Positions 1 to 8,198 of a stretch of DNA of 64,000 nucleotides are shown here, piece after piece. The position numbers and the translations under genes were made by a program. This DNA is from Luteipulveratus halotolerans (GTDB taxonomy: Bacteria > Actinomycetota > Actinomycetes > Actinomycetales > Dermatophilaceae). How positions within the stretch are numbered: the first letter of the stretch is position 1; every line of letters starts with the position of its first letter. Location: positions 3,658,001 through 3,722,000 of the forward strand of contig NZ_LAIR01000002.1 in assembly GCF_001247745.1 (NCBI RefSeq), written 5' to 3'. The notes beneath the pieces were generated by a model. The model was not told where the DNA came from. It was given only the letters and a program-made list of their open reading frames with translations, and did not search any database.

Positions 1-1002
1 GTAGCGCTCGCAGATGTCGCGTACCTGGGGCGCGATCTCCTGGTAGCGGTTGCTCGGCAGGTCGGGGAACAAGTGGTGCTCGATCTGGTACGACAGGTTG
101 CCCGTCGCGATGTGCATCGCCTTCGAGCCGCTGATGTTGGCCGAGCCGATCATCTGGCGCAGGTACCAGTCGCCGCGGGTCTCACCGTCGATCGACGTCT
201 TGGTGAACGTCTCGACGCCCTCGGGGAAGTGGCCGCACATGATGACCGAGTGCGTCCACAGGTTGCGCGCGAGGTTGGCCGTGAAGTTGGCCGCGAGGGT
301 GCGGCGGGCAGAGCCGGTCAGCAGCGCCAGACCCGGGTGGACGACGTAGTCCTTCGTGACCTGGGCTCGGATCTTGTTGAGCACCTTGGTCGCGTCACGC
401 TTGAAGACCGCCTTGTCCTTGCGACCGGCGAAGTACTTGCCGAGCTCGAGGTCGTACGCCGCGATGCCGTACTCGAAGAAGCAGGCGTTGATGAAGTTCC
501 AGGCAGGCTGGCCGAGGTAGAACGGCACCCACTTCTGGTCCTCGTCGACGCGCATGATGCCGTAGCCGAGGTCGTTGTCGCGGCCGAGCACGTTGGTGTA
601 GGTGTGGTGCAGCTCGTTGTGGCTGTGCTTCCACAGGTCGGCCGGCGAGGCGTTGTCCCACTCCCAGGTGGTCGAGTGGATCTTCGGGTCACGCATCCAG
701 TCCCACTGGCCGTGCATGACGTTGTGGCCGATCTCCATGTTCTCGAGCACCTTCGAGACGGTCAGGCCGACGGTGCCGACGACGAACGCCGGCTTCCACC
801 GCGACGCGAGAAGCGTTGCCCGAGAAGCGATCTCGAGGCCGCGCTGGACCTTGATGACACGACGGATGTACGCCGTGTCTCGGGCCCCGCGGGTCTCGAT
901 CACGCTGGCGCGGACCGCGTCGAGCTCGCGGCCGAGGCTCTCGATGTCCTCGCGCGTCAGGTGCGCGATCGGGTTGTGGTCCTTCTTCTGCAGAGCAGTC
1001 AT
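1..1002 (-). CDS. Acyl-CoA fatty acid desaturase, DesA3-type (3' end outside window)
   Basis: Membrane di-iron desaturase that would introduce a double bond into acyl-CoA using electrons from the adjacent reductase. The frame reads 334 codons from ATG at 1002 to the window edge without a stop, so the C-terminus is missing. All three histidine boxes are visible: HNVMH (residues 93-97), HSHNELHH (126-133) and IEHHLFP (about 307-313). It follows the ferredoxin reductase at 1161-2267 on the same strand, the order of the Rv3230c-Rv3229c (DesA3) pair of Mycobacterium tuberculosis, where both proteins form the stearoyl-CoA delta-9 desaturase system. A 132-bp inverted repeat separates the two genes. 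The family is secure; the substrate and double-bond position are inferred. Confidence 0.93.
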   Translation of the reverse strand, partial: MTALQKKDHNPIAHLTREDIESLGRELDAVRASVIETRGARDTAYIRRVIKVQRGLEIASRATLLASRWKPAFVVGTVGLTVSKVLENMEIGHNVMHGQWDWMRDPKIHSTTWEWDNASPADLWKHSHNELHHTYTNVLGRDNDLGYGIMRVDEDQKWVPFYLGQPAWNFINACFFEYGIAAYDLELGKYFAGRKDKAVFKRDATKVLNKIRAQVTKDYVVHPGLALLTGSARRTLAANFTANLARNLWTHSVIMCGHFPEGVETFTKTSIDGETRGDWYLRQMIGSANISGSKAMHIATGNLSYQIEHHLFPDLPSNRYQEIAPQVRDICERY

Positions 1003-1023
1003 GGTGCGTCCTTTCGTCGTTCC

Positions 1024-1155
1024 CGCTGGTTGAGCCGGTCCGGAGCGCTAGCGGAGGACCGAGTCGAAACCAGGTGAGATCCGGGGAGACTCTCCCTTGT
1101 GTCACCTGGTTTCGACACGGGTCTCGGCTAGCGCCTCGACCCGGCTCAACCAGCG
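1024..1155. repeat. Large imperfect inverted repeat, REP-like, between reductase and desaturase
   Basis: Two 54-nt arms (1024-1077 and 1102-1155) are near-perfect reverse complements. Both start with CGCTGGTTGAGCCGG and end with TCGAAACCAGGTGA when read outward-in. The 24-nt centre holds a smaller GGGGAGA/TCTCCC hairpin. Sequences of the type GGTTGAGCC...TCGAAACCA are familiar as dispersed palindromic repeats in actinobacterial genomes. No transposase is nearby. It could act as a processing or attenuation hairpin between the two co-directional genes. Confidence 0.75.
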
Positions 1156-1160
1156 GATTG

Positions 1161-2267
1161 CTAGAGGTCGATGTCGCAGCGGCCGGCGGCCGCCGAGATG
1201 CAGGTCTGGACGAGGACGCCGTCACCGGGTGAGGCCGTGGTCACCTCGCCGGTACGCAGGTCGCGGACGGATCCTTCGCGCAGGGGCAGCACGCAGCCGA
1301 AGCAGATGCCCATGCGGCAGCCGGACGGCATGAGGACGCCGGCCTCCTCGCCAGCGTCGAGGATGGGGCTCGACCCGGAGCAGTCGACGTCACGGTCGAG
1401 TCCGGTGAAGTGCACCGTGCCGCCCTCACCCGTCGCGGCCAGCGCAGGGCGGAACTGCTCGATGGTGAGTCGGTCGGCGAGTTCGCTTGCGGCCCAATGG
1501 GATTCGAGTGCGTCGAGCATGGCGGCCGGGCCGCAGGCGAACGTCTCACGCTCGCGCCAGTCGGGCACGAGAGCGTCGAGCTCGGCGGTGTCGAGCATGC
1601 CGTGCACGTCGGTGTGCCTCTCCTGCAACGAGATCCGGCCGTCGGCGGCGAGCGCGCGCAGCTCGTCGGCGAAGATCACGTCCTCGGGTCGCGGCGCCGA
1701 GTGCAGCAGGACGACGTCATCGAGGCGGTCGACCGTGTGGCGCAGGATACCCATGACCGGCGTGATCCCGGAGCCGCCCGTGACGAGCAGCATCTTGCCG
1801 GGAAGCGTTGGAGGCAGTACGAACTCGCCGTCGGCCTGCTCCATCTGGACGACCTGGCCGACGCGGAGCGAGCGCACGAGGTGGGTGCTCACGGCGCCGC
1901 CGCTGATCGCCTTGACCGTGATCTCGACACAGCCGTCGGTGCGCGGACCCGACGTGATCGAGTACGCCCGCCACAGGCGTACGCCGTCGACGTCGACCCC
2001 GACCCGGAGGTACTGGCCGGGCACGTGACCACGCCAGCCGCGGCCGGGCCGGATCGTGACGGTCACGGCATCGGCGGTCTCGGGCGTGACGGCGACGACG
2101 CGGCCACGCAGCTGGGTGCGCGAGCGCAGCGGGTCGATCAGGTCGACGTAGTCCTCGGGCAGCAACGGCGTCGTGGCCGCCTTGACGACGGCGAACGCAC
2201 GACGCCGCCACGGGGCCGGCGCGGCGGGCGGCGCAGCGGCCGTCGTACGGGCTGGGGCTGAGGTCAT
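1161..2267 (-). CDS. Ferredoxin reductase with C-terminal 2Fe-2S domain (desaturase electron donor)
   Basis: A 368-residue fused electron-transfer protein: an FAD-binding barrel (RAYSITSG, about residues 115-125), an NAD(P)-binding Rossmann part (LLVTGGSGITPVMG, and FACGPAAML near residue 255), then a plant-type [2Fe-2S] ferredoxin domain with CRMGICFGC followed by a distal cysteine in QTC near the C-terminus. It passes electrons from NAD(P)H to the desaturase encoded immediately downstream, as Rv3230c does for DesA3. The ATG at 2267 is chosen because the longer reading would run into the divergent regulator's start. Transcribed divergently from the PucR gene. Confidence 0.92.
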   Translation of the reverse strand: MTSAPARTTAAAPPAAPAPWRRRAFAVVKAATTPLLPEDYVDLIDPLRSRTQLRGRVVAVTPETADAVTVTIRPGRGWRGHVPGQYLRVGVDVDGVRLWRAYSITSGPRTDGCVEITVKAISGGAVSTHLVRSLRVGQVVQMEQADGEFVLPPTLPGKMLLVTGGSGITPVMGILRHTVDRLDDVVLLHSAPRPEDVIFADELRALAADGRISLQERHTDVHGMLDTAELDALVPDWRERETFACGPAAMLDALESHWAASELADRLTIEQFRPALAATGEGGTVHFTGLDRDVDCSGSSPILDAGEEAGVLMPSGCRMGICFGCVLPLREGSVRDLRTGEVTTASPGDGVLVQTCISAAAGRCDIDL

Positions 2268-2350
2268 GACTCCAACCTGATGGCCTAGACGGCTAAGATC
2301 TTGCCCGGACGACGTGAACTCATCCCTCATCTTTGTGCGGAGCGAACAAC
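2268..2350. promoter_or_regulatory. Divergent intergenic region, reductase/PucR
   Basis: Only 83 bp separate the start codons of the ferredoxin reductase (minus) and the PucR regulator (plus), so both promoters and any operator must lie here or just inside the genes. No clear -35/-10 pair or stress-sigma motif was recognised. Control of the desaturase operon by the PucR protein is inferred from layout only. Confidence 0.4.
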
Positions 2351-3524
2351 ATGACGACTCCGAGTGCGGCGACACCCCAGGGTCTCGACCTGCCCGCCGC
2401 TGTCGTCGATGCGCTGGGCGCGCAGCTGCCGGCGGTCGGTGAGCGCGTCGTGGCGGCCGTCATCGACGGCGTCCCGAGCTATGCGGGGGCGCTGGCCGGC
2501 GAGATGGGCGAGACGATCGAGCAGGCGGTCCGCGTCGCGCTCGGCGGGTTCCTGCGCCTGGCCGCCGCGGGGCCGGAAGGGCGATCCGGCGACGCCGGTG
2601 CGACCCGCCCTCGACGGTGCGTACGACCTGGGCCAGGGCGAGGCGCGCAGCGGGCGGACGATGGACGCGCTCCTCGCGGCGTACCGGGTCGGGGCGCGCG
2701 AGGCCTGGCGCGACCTGTCCGCCGTCGCCGTCGAACGCGGCCTCGACGCGTCGAGCCTGGCGCGGTTCGCCGAGCTTGTCTTCGCCTACATCGACGGGTT
2801 GTCGGCCGCCAGCGTCGCCGGGCACGCCGACGAGCTCGCCGCGGAGGGACGACTGCGCGAACGCCGCCGCGAACGGCTCGTCACCGCGCTGCTCGCCGGA
2901 CGCGACGAGGAGACGCTCACGACGCTGGCCGAGCGCGCCGAGTGGACCCCGGCCGGCACCCTGACCGCGGTCCTGCTGCCGTCGGACCGGCTCAGCGCAC
3001 TGATCAGTCGCATCGGCAGCGCCGTCCTGCGCGCTGCCGACGAGACGGTCGACGGCTCCTCCGTGCTCCTGGTGCCCGACGCCGGCGGCCCGGGGCGACG
3101 CCACCTGCTGCGGGCTCTGGAGGACCGGCCCGCGCTCGTCGGCCCGGCGCGGCCGTGGACTCAGGCGGCGGAGTCGTACGCGAGGGCGTTGCGCGCCTCG
3201 GAGTCCGGGCTGGCCACAGACGCGCCGGTCGACACCGACCGGCACCTGGCCGACCTGATCGTGCGCAGCGACCCGGCCGCACGCGCCGACCTGCGCGCGC
3301 AGGCGCTGGCGCCGCTGGCCGAGCACACCCCGGCCACCGCCGAGCGGCTGGCCGAGACGTTGCGGTCGTGGCTGCTGCACCAGGGCCGCCGCGACGCGGT
3401 GGCCGCCGACCTGCACGTGCACCCGCAGACCGTCCGCTACCGGATGGGTCAGATCCGCGAGGCGTACGGCGACCGGCTGGCCGACCCGGCCGTCGTCCGC
3501 GACCTGGTCGTCGCCCTCGGCTGA
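2351..3524 (+). pseudogene. PucR-family transcriptional regulator, interrupted by one frameshift
   Basis: The N-terminus reads in one frame (MTTPSAATPQG... to LRLAAAGPEG) and the rest in the next (GDPATPVRPALDG... to VVRDLVVALG). Removing one G from the GGG at 2579-2581 rejoins them into one protein of about 390 residues. The C-terminus carries the PucR helix-turn-helix (DLHVHPQTVRYRMGQIREAYG), the part that binds DNA in this family. It probably regulates the divergent reductase-desaturase operon. The single-base change in a G run may be a sequencing error, in which case the gene is intact. Function assignment is good; pseudogene status is uncertain. Confidence 0.8.
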
Positions 3525-3611
3525 GAGGCCGCCGTGGCCGGGTCCTGGCATCGACCGTGGCGAGCGTTCCGCGGACGCACACGATGCGGCCCTGCTGTGC
3601 TCAGCCGTCGA

Positions 3612-3664
3612 GGGCCCTGGCCGTGAGATGCGCTGAGCACCGAAGAGATTCACGGCCAGGGCCC
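3612..3664. terminator. Hairpin between convergent genes
   Basis: A perfect 15-bp stem (GGGCCCTGGCCGTGA at 3612-3626 pairing with 3650-3664) closes a 23-nt loop, between the ends of the PucR gene (plus) and the TM-helix gene (minus). No T-tract follows on either side. Its place between convergent genes suggests bidirectional termination. The rest of 3525-3796 shows nothing recognisable. Confidence 0.55.
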
Positions 3665-3796
3665 CGAGCCTCCGCCGCCGCTAGACGGGCCGACGACGGA
3701 GGGTTCGCGGGCGCGGGCGAGGGCCCGCGCGGACTCAGGACGGTCGGGCTCGGCGAGCGCTACGAGGCCTGCGCTCGACGTCCCGCCGGGTGACGC

Positions 3797-4672
3797 TCAT
3801 GGGGTGCCACCTCCTCCGTCGGTGCGCCGCGACCCGGGGGCGGGCTGCTCCCAGTGGCCGGGGCCGGGCTGGGGGACCTGATGGGCGCCCTGGTCGTACG
3901 GCTGGTCGGGCCGCGCAGGCCCGTGGGCGGCGTGATCGGGACCGTCCTGCTGCCGCATGGTCGACATGGCCTGCTGGGCCTGCTGCCGCACTCCCGGCGC
4001 GGCCTGGACCTGCTGCCGGATCAGCGGCGCCTCCTGCTCAGCTCTCGACAGGTAGGACTCCCACCGGCTCTGCATCGGCTTGATGAGACCACCGCCGACG
4101 CCGACGACGAGCACACCGGCCAGCGTGGCCAGGACCGCGACCAGCACCGGCGTGGTGACCGCGGTGGCGACGTCGATCTGCTCCAGGGCGGCGATGACGC
4201 CGAGCCCGAGGATGAAGATGCTGGCGATGGTGGCCAGCACCCTCCCGTAGGACAGGCCGCCGAGGGTGTTCTGGATCAGCCCCTTGACCGCGACGGCGAT
4301 CGCCGAGGCCACGATCACGATCACGATCGCGACGATCAGCTTGGGGATGAACGCGATCACGCTCGTCAGCAGCTCACTGATCGGATTGGGGCCGAACACC
4401 CCGAACGCCATCTGCAGCACGAACAGTGCGAGGGCGTAGTAGACGAGCTTGCTGACGACGTCACTGGCGTCGTACTGCGACTTCTCCAGTGCCTTCTTCA
4501 CGCCGCCGCGCTCGACCGCCCGGTCGAACCCGACACGCTCGAGGACCTTGTCGAGGGCCTTTCCGATCATCTTCGCGATGATCAGCCCGATGATCAGGAT
4601 GACCAGGAACGCCACCAGCTTCGGGACGAACTCCGCCACCGAGCTCCAGGCATCGTCCAGTGCGTCTGACAT
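3797..4672 (-). CDS. Conserved TM-helix repeat protein, mechanosensitive-channel related
   Basis: A 291-residue membrane protein of the family with paired transmembrane helices and small amphipathic linkers (TM_helix type, related to MscS). Hydrophobic segments appear at about residues 20-40 (LVAFLVILIIGLIIAKMIG), 70-95, 110-140, 150-175 and 185-205, followed by a Gln/Pro/Gly-rich cytoplasmic tail from about 220. Start ATG 4672 is supported by AAGGAGGTGGCGTC just upstream; a longer frame is possible but lacks a ribosome site. A stress-sigma promoter motif lies 32 nt before the start (4705-4730). Likely roles are osmotic or membrane-stress protection; this is inference from the family. Confidence 0.82.
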   Translation of the reverse strand: MSDALDDAWSSVAEFVPKLVAFLVILIIGLIIAKMIGKALDKVLERVGFDRAVERGGVKKALEKSQYDASDVVSKLVYYALALFVLQMAFGVFGPNPISELLTSVIAFIPKLIVAIVIVIVASAIAVAVKGLIQNTLGGLSYGRVLATIASIFILGLGVIAALEQIDVATAVTTPVLVAVLATLAGVLVVGVGGGLIKPMQSRWESYLSRAEQEAPLIRQQVQAAPGVRQQAQQAMSTMRQQDGPDHAAHGPARPDQPYDQGAHQVPQPGPGHWEQPAPGSRRTDGGGGTP

Positions 4673-4704
4673 GACGCCACCTCCTTGTGGATGAGGCACC
4701 GCAC

Positions 4705-4730
4705 CTACCCGTCGTCCCGAGAGCCGAAAC
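4705..4730 (-). promoter_or_regulatory. SigB/SigF-type promoter for the TM-helix gene
   Basis: On the minus strand GTTT is followed by 16 nt and GGGTAG, matching GNNT-N14-16-GGGTA. The start codon is 32 nt beyond the -10 and has its own ribosome site. Confidence 0.75.
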
Positions 4731-4792
4731 GACACGAGCGGACGGTCGGGTGGCGTCGACCACGGCGGCGCCGACAGCGCCTGCCGCGTGCG

Positions 4793-4817
4793 GTTTGCCC
4801 GCTCCTGGCGCGGGTAC
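4793..4817 (+). promoter_or_regulatory. SigB/SigF-type promoter for the DUF4383 remnant
   Basis: GTTT, 15 nt, GGGTAC, located 55 nt before the ATG at 4873. A full-consensus site in front of a gene that is now defective. Confidence 0.7.
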
Positions 4818-4872
4818 CCCAGCCAACCTGAGGCAGCGACGACCCGGTCGCAGCCGACCACGACACCTGGAG

Positions 4873-5213
4873 ATGAGTGACATGGTCAGAGCTACCCGAG
4901 ATGCGAGGGACCGTACGACGATGACGCCGCTGCGCCTCGCAGCGCTGCCGGTGCACGTACCTACCTGCTGGGCGGCGGTGCGATCTACCTGGCGCTGTGG
5001 GCCTACGGGATGGTCATCGACCACGACAGCGCGGCCAACATCGTCCCGGTCAACGACGCCGACAGCTGGCTGCACCTCGGGCTCGGTGCCGGCATGATCG
5101 CGCTCAGCCTCCGGCCGGGCCGAGGAGACGTGCGCCGGATGGACCGCGGTTTCGTCACGCTCGACGACACCGGCCCGCACCAGGCGCACCGACCGCACGG
5201 CAATGCGTCCTGA
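4873..5213 (+). pseudogene. DUF4383 membrane protein remnant with internal deletion
   Basis: The first frame gives MSDMVRATRDARDRTTMTPL plus RLAAL, the usual N-terminus of a DUF4383 protein. Then, in another frame, comes its C-terminal half: GARTYLLGGAIYLALWAYG, then VIDHDSAANIVPVNDADSW and LHLGLGAGMIALSL. About 80 residues holding the first membrane helices are absent and the join near 4950 changes frame. An intact protein of this family would have four membrane segments. The tail after about 5120 (GDVRRMDRG...) is unrelated to the usual end. The 67-codon piece from ATG 5010 could in principle still be made. Function of the family is unknown. Confidence 0.7.
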
Positions 5214-5249
5214 CCGGTCGCTGCCTGACGTCGTGGTGGCGACCTCCGC

Positions 5250-6056
5250 TCACCCAGCGACCGCAGCAGCACCGTCGTCGCCCATCTCGCGTCGGAGCCG
5301 ACGCAGGACCGCGCCGAGCAGCCGCGAGACCTGCATCTGGCTCACCCCGATCCGTCGACCGATCTCGCGCTGGGTCAGGTTGTCCACGAAGCGCAGCCGC
5401 AGCAGCGTCCGCTCCCGGTCGCTGAGGCTCCGCAGGGCGGGACGCAGCGACACGACGGCCTCGACGTCGGCGAGGTCGTGCTCGGTGCGGTCGGAGGCCA
5501 AGGTCTCACCGAGCGGCACGGTCGTCGCCGGGCCCGGCGGGCGGTCCAGCGACACCGAGCGGTACTGGCCGTCGACCCGCTGGGCGTCGCGGACCACGGC
5601 GCGGTCCTCGCCCACCGCCTCGGAGATCTCGGCCACCGTGGGCTCGCGACCCAGTGTCTGCTCCAGCTCGGCACAGGCGACCCGGACGTCACGGTGCGTC
5701 TCCTGCAGGGCGCGCGGTGGGCGTACGGCCCATCCGTGGTCGCGGAAGTGACGTTTGATCTCACCGGTGATCGTGGGCACGGCGTACGCGAGGAAGCCCG
5801 GCCCCCGGTCGGGACGGTAACGCCGGGCGGCGAGGACGAGCCCGAGGAGCGCAACCTGTTCCAGGTCCTCCGGCTCGATGCCGCGATGGGCGAAACGACG
5901 GGCCAGGCTGATCGCGACGCGGCGGTGGCTGGTGACGACCTGCTCGCGCAGCTGGGCGGCACGGATCGGGTCGTCGTCCGCGACCGCCTCGGCGAGGAGT
6001 CGCTCGGCATCAGTGTCGGGTTCGAGGGCTGTGCGCATGAGAGCAGGCATGGGCAT
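5250..6056 (-). CDS. RNA polymerase sigma factor, SigB/SigF stress class
   Basis: A 268-residue sigma-70 family group 3 protein. Region 2 includes VVTSHRRVAISLARRF, EPEDLEQVALLGLVLAARRY and FLAYAVPTITGEIKRHFRDH; region 3 covers ALQETHRDVRVA and REPTVAEISEAVG; region 4 ends with TLLRLRFVDNLTQREIGRRI and GVSQMQVSRLLGAVLRRLRR. Length and region layout match SigF/SigB proteins (about 260 residues). It would direct transcription from GNNT-N14-16-GGGTA promoters, many of which occur in this window. No anti-sigma factor is adjacent. In-frame ATGs at 6056, 6050 and 6038 leave the exact start open; no strong ribosome site marks one. Confidence 0.92.
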   Translation of the reverse strand: MPMPALMRTALEPDTDAERLLAEAVADDDPIRAAQLREQVVTSHRRVAISLARRFAHRGIEPEDLEQVALLGLVLAARRYRPDRGPGFLAYAVPTITGEIKRHFRDHGWAVRPPRALQETHRDVRVACAELEQTLGREPTVAEISEAVGEDRAVVRDAQRVDGQYRSVSLDRPPGPATTVPLGETLASDRTEHDLADVEAVVSLRPALRSLSDRERTLLRLRFVDNLTQREIGRRIGVSQMQVSRLLGAVLRRLRREMGDDGAAAVAG

Positions 6057-6356
6057 CTCGCAATCCGGAGATCAGGCTCATGCCAACCACGCTGCTCGAG
6101 CTGGCGTTGCTCTCATCAGGAGAGCACAGAGCCGACACCGGCACAAGGGGTGGAACGTCGAAGAGGGTGGACCGGCTCGCCCCTGTCAGACGAATCCCGT
6201 TGGCGCACAACACTTCTCAGCCGTGATCCACCCGGTGCGGGCAGTGTTCACAACGACGTCGAGCGGGCGTAGCCGCGTCAGCGCTTCCGTGGCACTCTGG
6301 TGCCGCGTCCTCCGTGGCGCGGTCGTGAGTCGTCCCTACCCGCACAGGAGGCCGTC
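6057..6356. other. 300-bp divergent intergenic region, sigma factor/GAF-ANTAR
   Basis: Contains the promoters of both divergent genes. A short perfect hairpin (TGCTCTC/GAGAGCA, about 6109-6126) and a ribosome site AGGAGG at 6346-6351 for the plus-strand gene are visible. No GNNT-N15-GGGTA match was found for the sigma gene, so autoregulation is not supported by this sequence. No convincing small gene. Confidence 0.4.
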
Positions 6357-7055
6357 ATGTCCGACAACGCCCAGGCCAACGATGTGGCGGACCTCGCCGA
6401 AGACCTGCACGCGGCGCCGACATCGGTCACCACCGCCGAGCAGGTCGTGGCGTTCGCCTGCCGTGAGCTCGGCGCCGACTACGGCGGGGTCACGCTCGTA
6501 CGCAAGGGCGGTCGGCTGGAGACGGTGGCGCCGAGCGACCCGATCGTCGCGCGTGCCGACGCGCTGCAGGTCGAGCTCGACGAAGGCCCCTGCCATGACA
6601 GCGCCGAGTTCCAGGACGCGTTCGTGACGCCGGACATGTCCCGCGAGACGCGGTGGCCCCGCTGGGCACCGCGCGCGGTCGAGCTCGGCATCCACGGCGC
6701 GCTCGCGAGCTCTCTCGCCGGCGTGGACGGACGCCGGGTCGGCTCGCTCAACCTGTTCTGGCGCGAACCCCACGCGATCACGTCCGACGACATCGCCTAC
6801 GCGAGCATCTTCACCCGCCACGCCGCGATCGCCATCGAGTCGGCGCAGACCCAGGAAGGGCTGCGGACCGCGCTCGACGCACGCAAGCTGATCGGCCAGG
6901 CGCAGGGCATCCTGATGGAGCGGCACGGGCTCACCGGCGACCAGGCCTTCGACGTCCTGCGCCGCTACTCCCAGGACCACAACATCAAGCTGCGCGAGGT
7001 GGCCGAGCAGCTCGTCGAGACGCGCGCTCTGCCGGGTGACGGCAGCCACTCCTGA
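6357..7055 (+). CDS. GAF and ANTAR domain protein (signal-responsive RNA-binding antiterminator)
   Basis: A 232-residue protein with an N-terminal GAF sensor domain (about residues 25-165; VVAFACRELGADYGGVTLV, DEGPCHDSAE, VGSLNLFWREPHAIT) and a C-terminal ANTAR domain (about 175-230; ALDARKLIGQAQGILMERHG, AFDVLRRYSQDHNIKLREVA). ANTAR domains bind paired hairpins in nascent RNA and prevent termination. The GAF part probably senses a small molecule or redox state. Start ATG 6357 is preceded by CAGGAGGCCGTC. Such proteins are typical of actinobacterial stress islands. The RNA targets cannot be deduced. Confidence 0.9.
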   Translation: MSDNAQANDVADLAEDLHAAPTSVTTAEQVVAFACRELGADYGGVTLVRKGGRLETVAPSDPIVARADALQVELDEGPCHDSAEFQDAFVTPDMSRETRWPRWAPRAVELGIHGALASSLAGVDGRRVGSLNLFWREPHAITSDDIAYASIFTRHAAIAIESAQTQEGLRTALDARKLIGQAQGILMERHGLTGDQAFDVLRRYSQDHNIKLREVAEQLVETRALPGDGSHS

Positions 7056-7064
7056 TCCTGGTCC

Positions 7065-7090
7065 GTTTGCGCGGGCCCGCTCTCGGGTAA
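7065..7090 (+). promoter_or_regulatory. SigB/SigF-type promoter, leaderless geometry
   Basis: GTTT, 16 nt, GGGTAA, then only 10 nt to the GTG start at 7101 of the FUSC-family gene. No ribosome site fits in the gap, so a leaderless transcript is likely. Confidence 0.75.
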
Positions 7091-7100
7091 CGAGCGCGCA

Positions 7101-8198
7101 GTGACCGGTACCCACGCCCTGACGACGCAGTACGCCGCGCTGCCGTCGGCCGCGCGCCGAGCGGTACGTCGCCCGCTGCTCGCCCTGGCCGTGAAGTCGG
7201 CTCTCGCGTCGGGCATCGCCTGGGCGATCGGCTCCCACCTGCCGTCGCCCGTCGGTCAGTACGCGTACTACGCGCCGCTGGGCGCCTTCACCGTCATGTA
7301 CCTCACGGTCAGCGACTCGACCAAGGAGGCGCTGCGTACCCTCGCCGCGGTCGTCCTCGGCTCGGCCGTCGCCGTACCCGCGCTGCTGCTGGCGACGCCC
7401 AACGCCGTCACGGTCGCGCTGGTGATCGGCCTGGGCACCCTGCTGCGCGCCGTCCCACGGCTGGGCGACCAGAGCTCGTGGGTGCCCCTCGCAGCGCTGT
7501 TCGTGCTCACGGCCAGCGGCGGCGACACGGACGGGTTCGTGCTGTCGTACGTCTGCCAGATCGCGCTCGGCGCCGCGATCGGCCTCGTCGTGACCTACGT
7601 CGTCTTCCCTCCTCTGGCGTTGTACGACGTCGACCGGGCGATGGAGGACCTGCGGGTCACGCTCGTACGCCAGCTCGTCGCCGTCGCCGATGCCCTCGAG
7701 CGCCACGAGAGCCCGACCCTCGCCGAGTGGCGCGACATCCTGCGCGACCTGTCGTCGCCGCGCGAGCGTCTGCGCTACACCGTCGAACGGGCACGTCGAG
7801 CCCGTCGGGGCAACCCCCGCGCCCGGAGCAGGCGCTGGCAGCCCGTCGAGGACAGCACGATCCCGGCCGCTGAGGCGCTGGAGCGCGTGGCCTGGCTGGT
7901 CGAGGACCTGAGCATCGAGGTCATGGAGTTCGACCGGGCCGAGACCCCGGCCCTGCGGCGCAGCCCCACCACCGACCTGGCCGCAGCGGCCGCACGCGCG
8001 GCCGCCGGCGCGCTCGCCGAACCCGACTACATCGGGCCGCGCTCGCGCCGGACCGAGGCGATCGAGGCCGACATCGCCCGCCTCGTCGACCGGGCCGAGT
8101 CCGACCGCGACGACGGGCGCGAGCAGCGACAGCACGTCCTCGCCATCGCCCTCAACCTGCGTCGCGCGCTGCGGACGTTCGCGGGGCGCAACGAATGA
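7101..8198 (+). CDS. FUSC-family membrane protein (aromatic acid exporter-like)
   Basis: A 365-residue integral membrane protein. About five hydrophobic segments lie in residues 25-180 (ALAVKSALASGIAWAIGSHL, AVVLGSAVAVPALLLATP, VALVIGLGTLLRAVP, ALGAAIGLVVTYVVFPPLAL), followed by a long helical cytoplasmic region with DNA-damage-like charged stretches. The arrangement is that of FUSC/ArAE transporters, thought to export aromatic acids or other toxic anions. The start is GTG 7101, fixed by the promoter 10 nt upstream. The stop overlaps the next gene (ATGA), so the topoisomerase remnant is translationally coupled. Substrate unknown. Confidence 0.8.
   Translation: MTGTHALTTQYAALPSAARRAVRRPLLALAVKSALASGIAWAIGSHLPSPVGQYAYYAPLGAFTVMYLTVSDSTKEALRTLAAVVLGSAVAVPALLLATPNAVTVALVIGLGTLLRAVPRLGDQSSWVPLAALFVLTASGGDTDGFVLSYVCQIALGAAIGLVVTYVVFPPLALYDVDRAMEDLRVTLVRQLVAVADALERHESPTLAEWRDILRDLSSPRERLRYTVERARRARRGNPRARSRRWQPVEDSTIPAAEALERVAWLVEDLSIEVMEFDRAETPALRRSPTTDLAAAAARAAAGALAEPDYIGPRSRRTEAIEADIARLVDRAESDRDDGREQRQHVLAIALNLRRALRTFAGRNE

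Noticed and set aside
6336..6341. CTACCC as a -10 for the sigma factor gene (autoregulation)
   Set aside because: No GNNT at 14-16 nt and the site is about 280 nt from the start codon.
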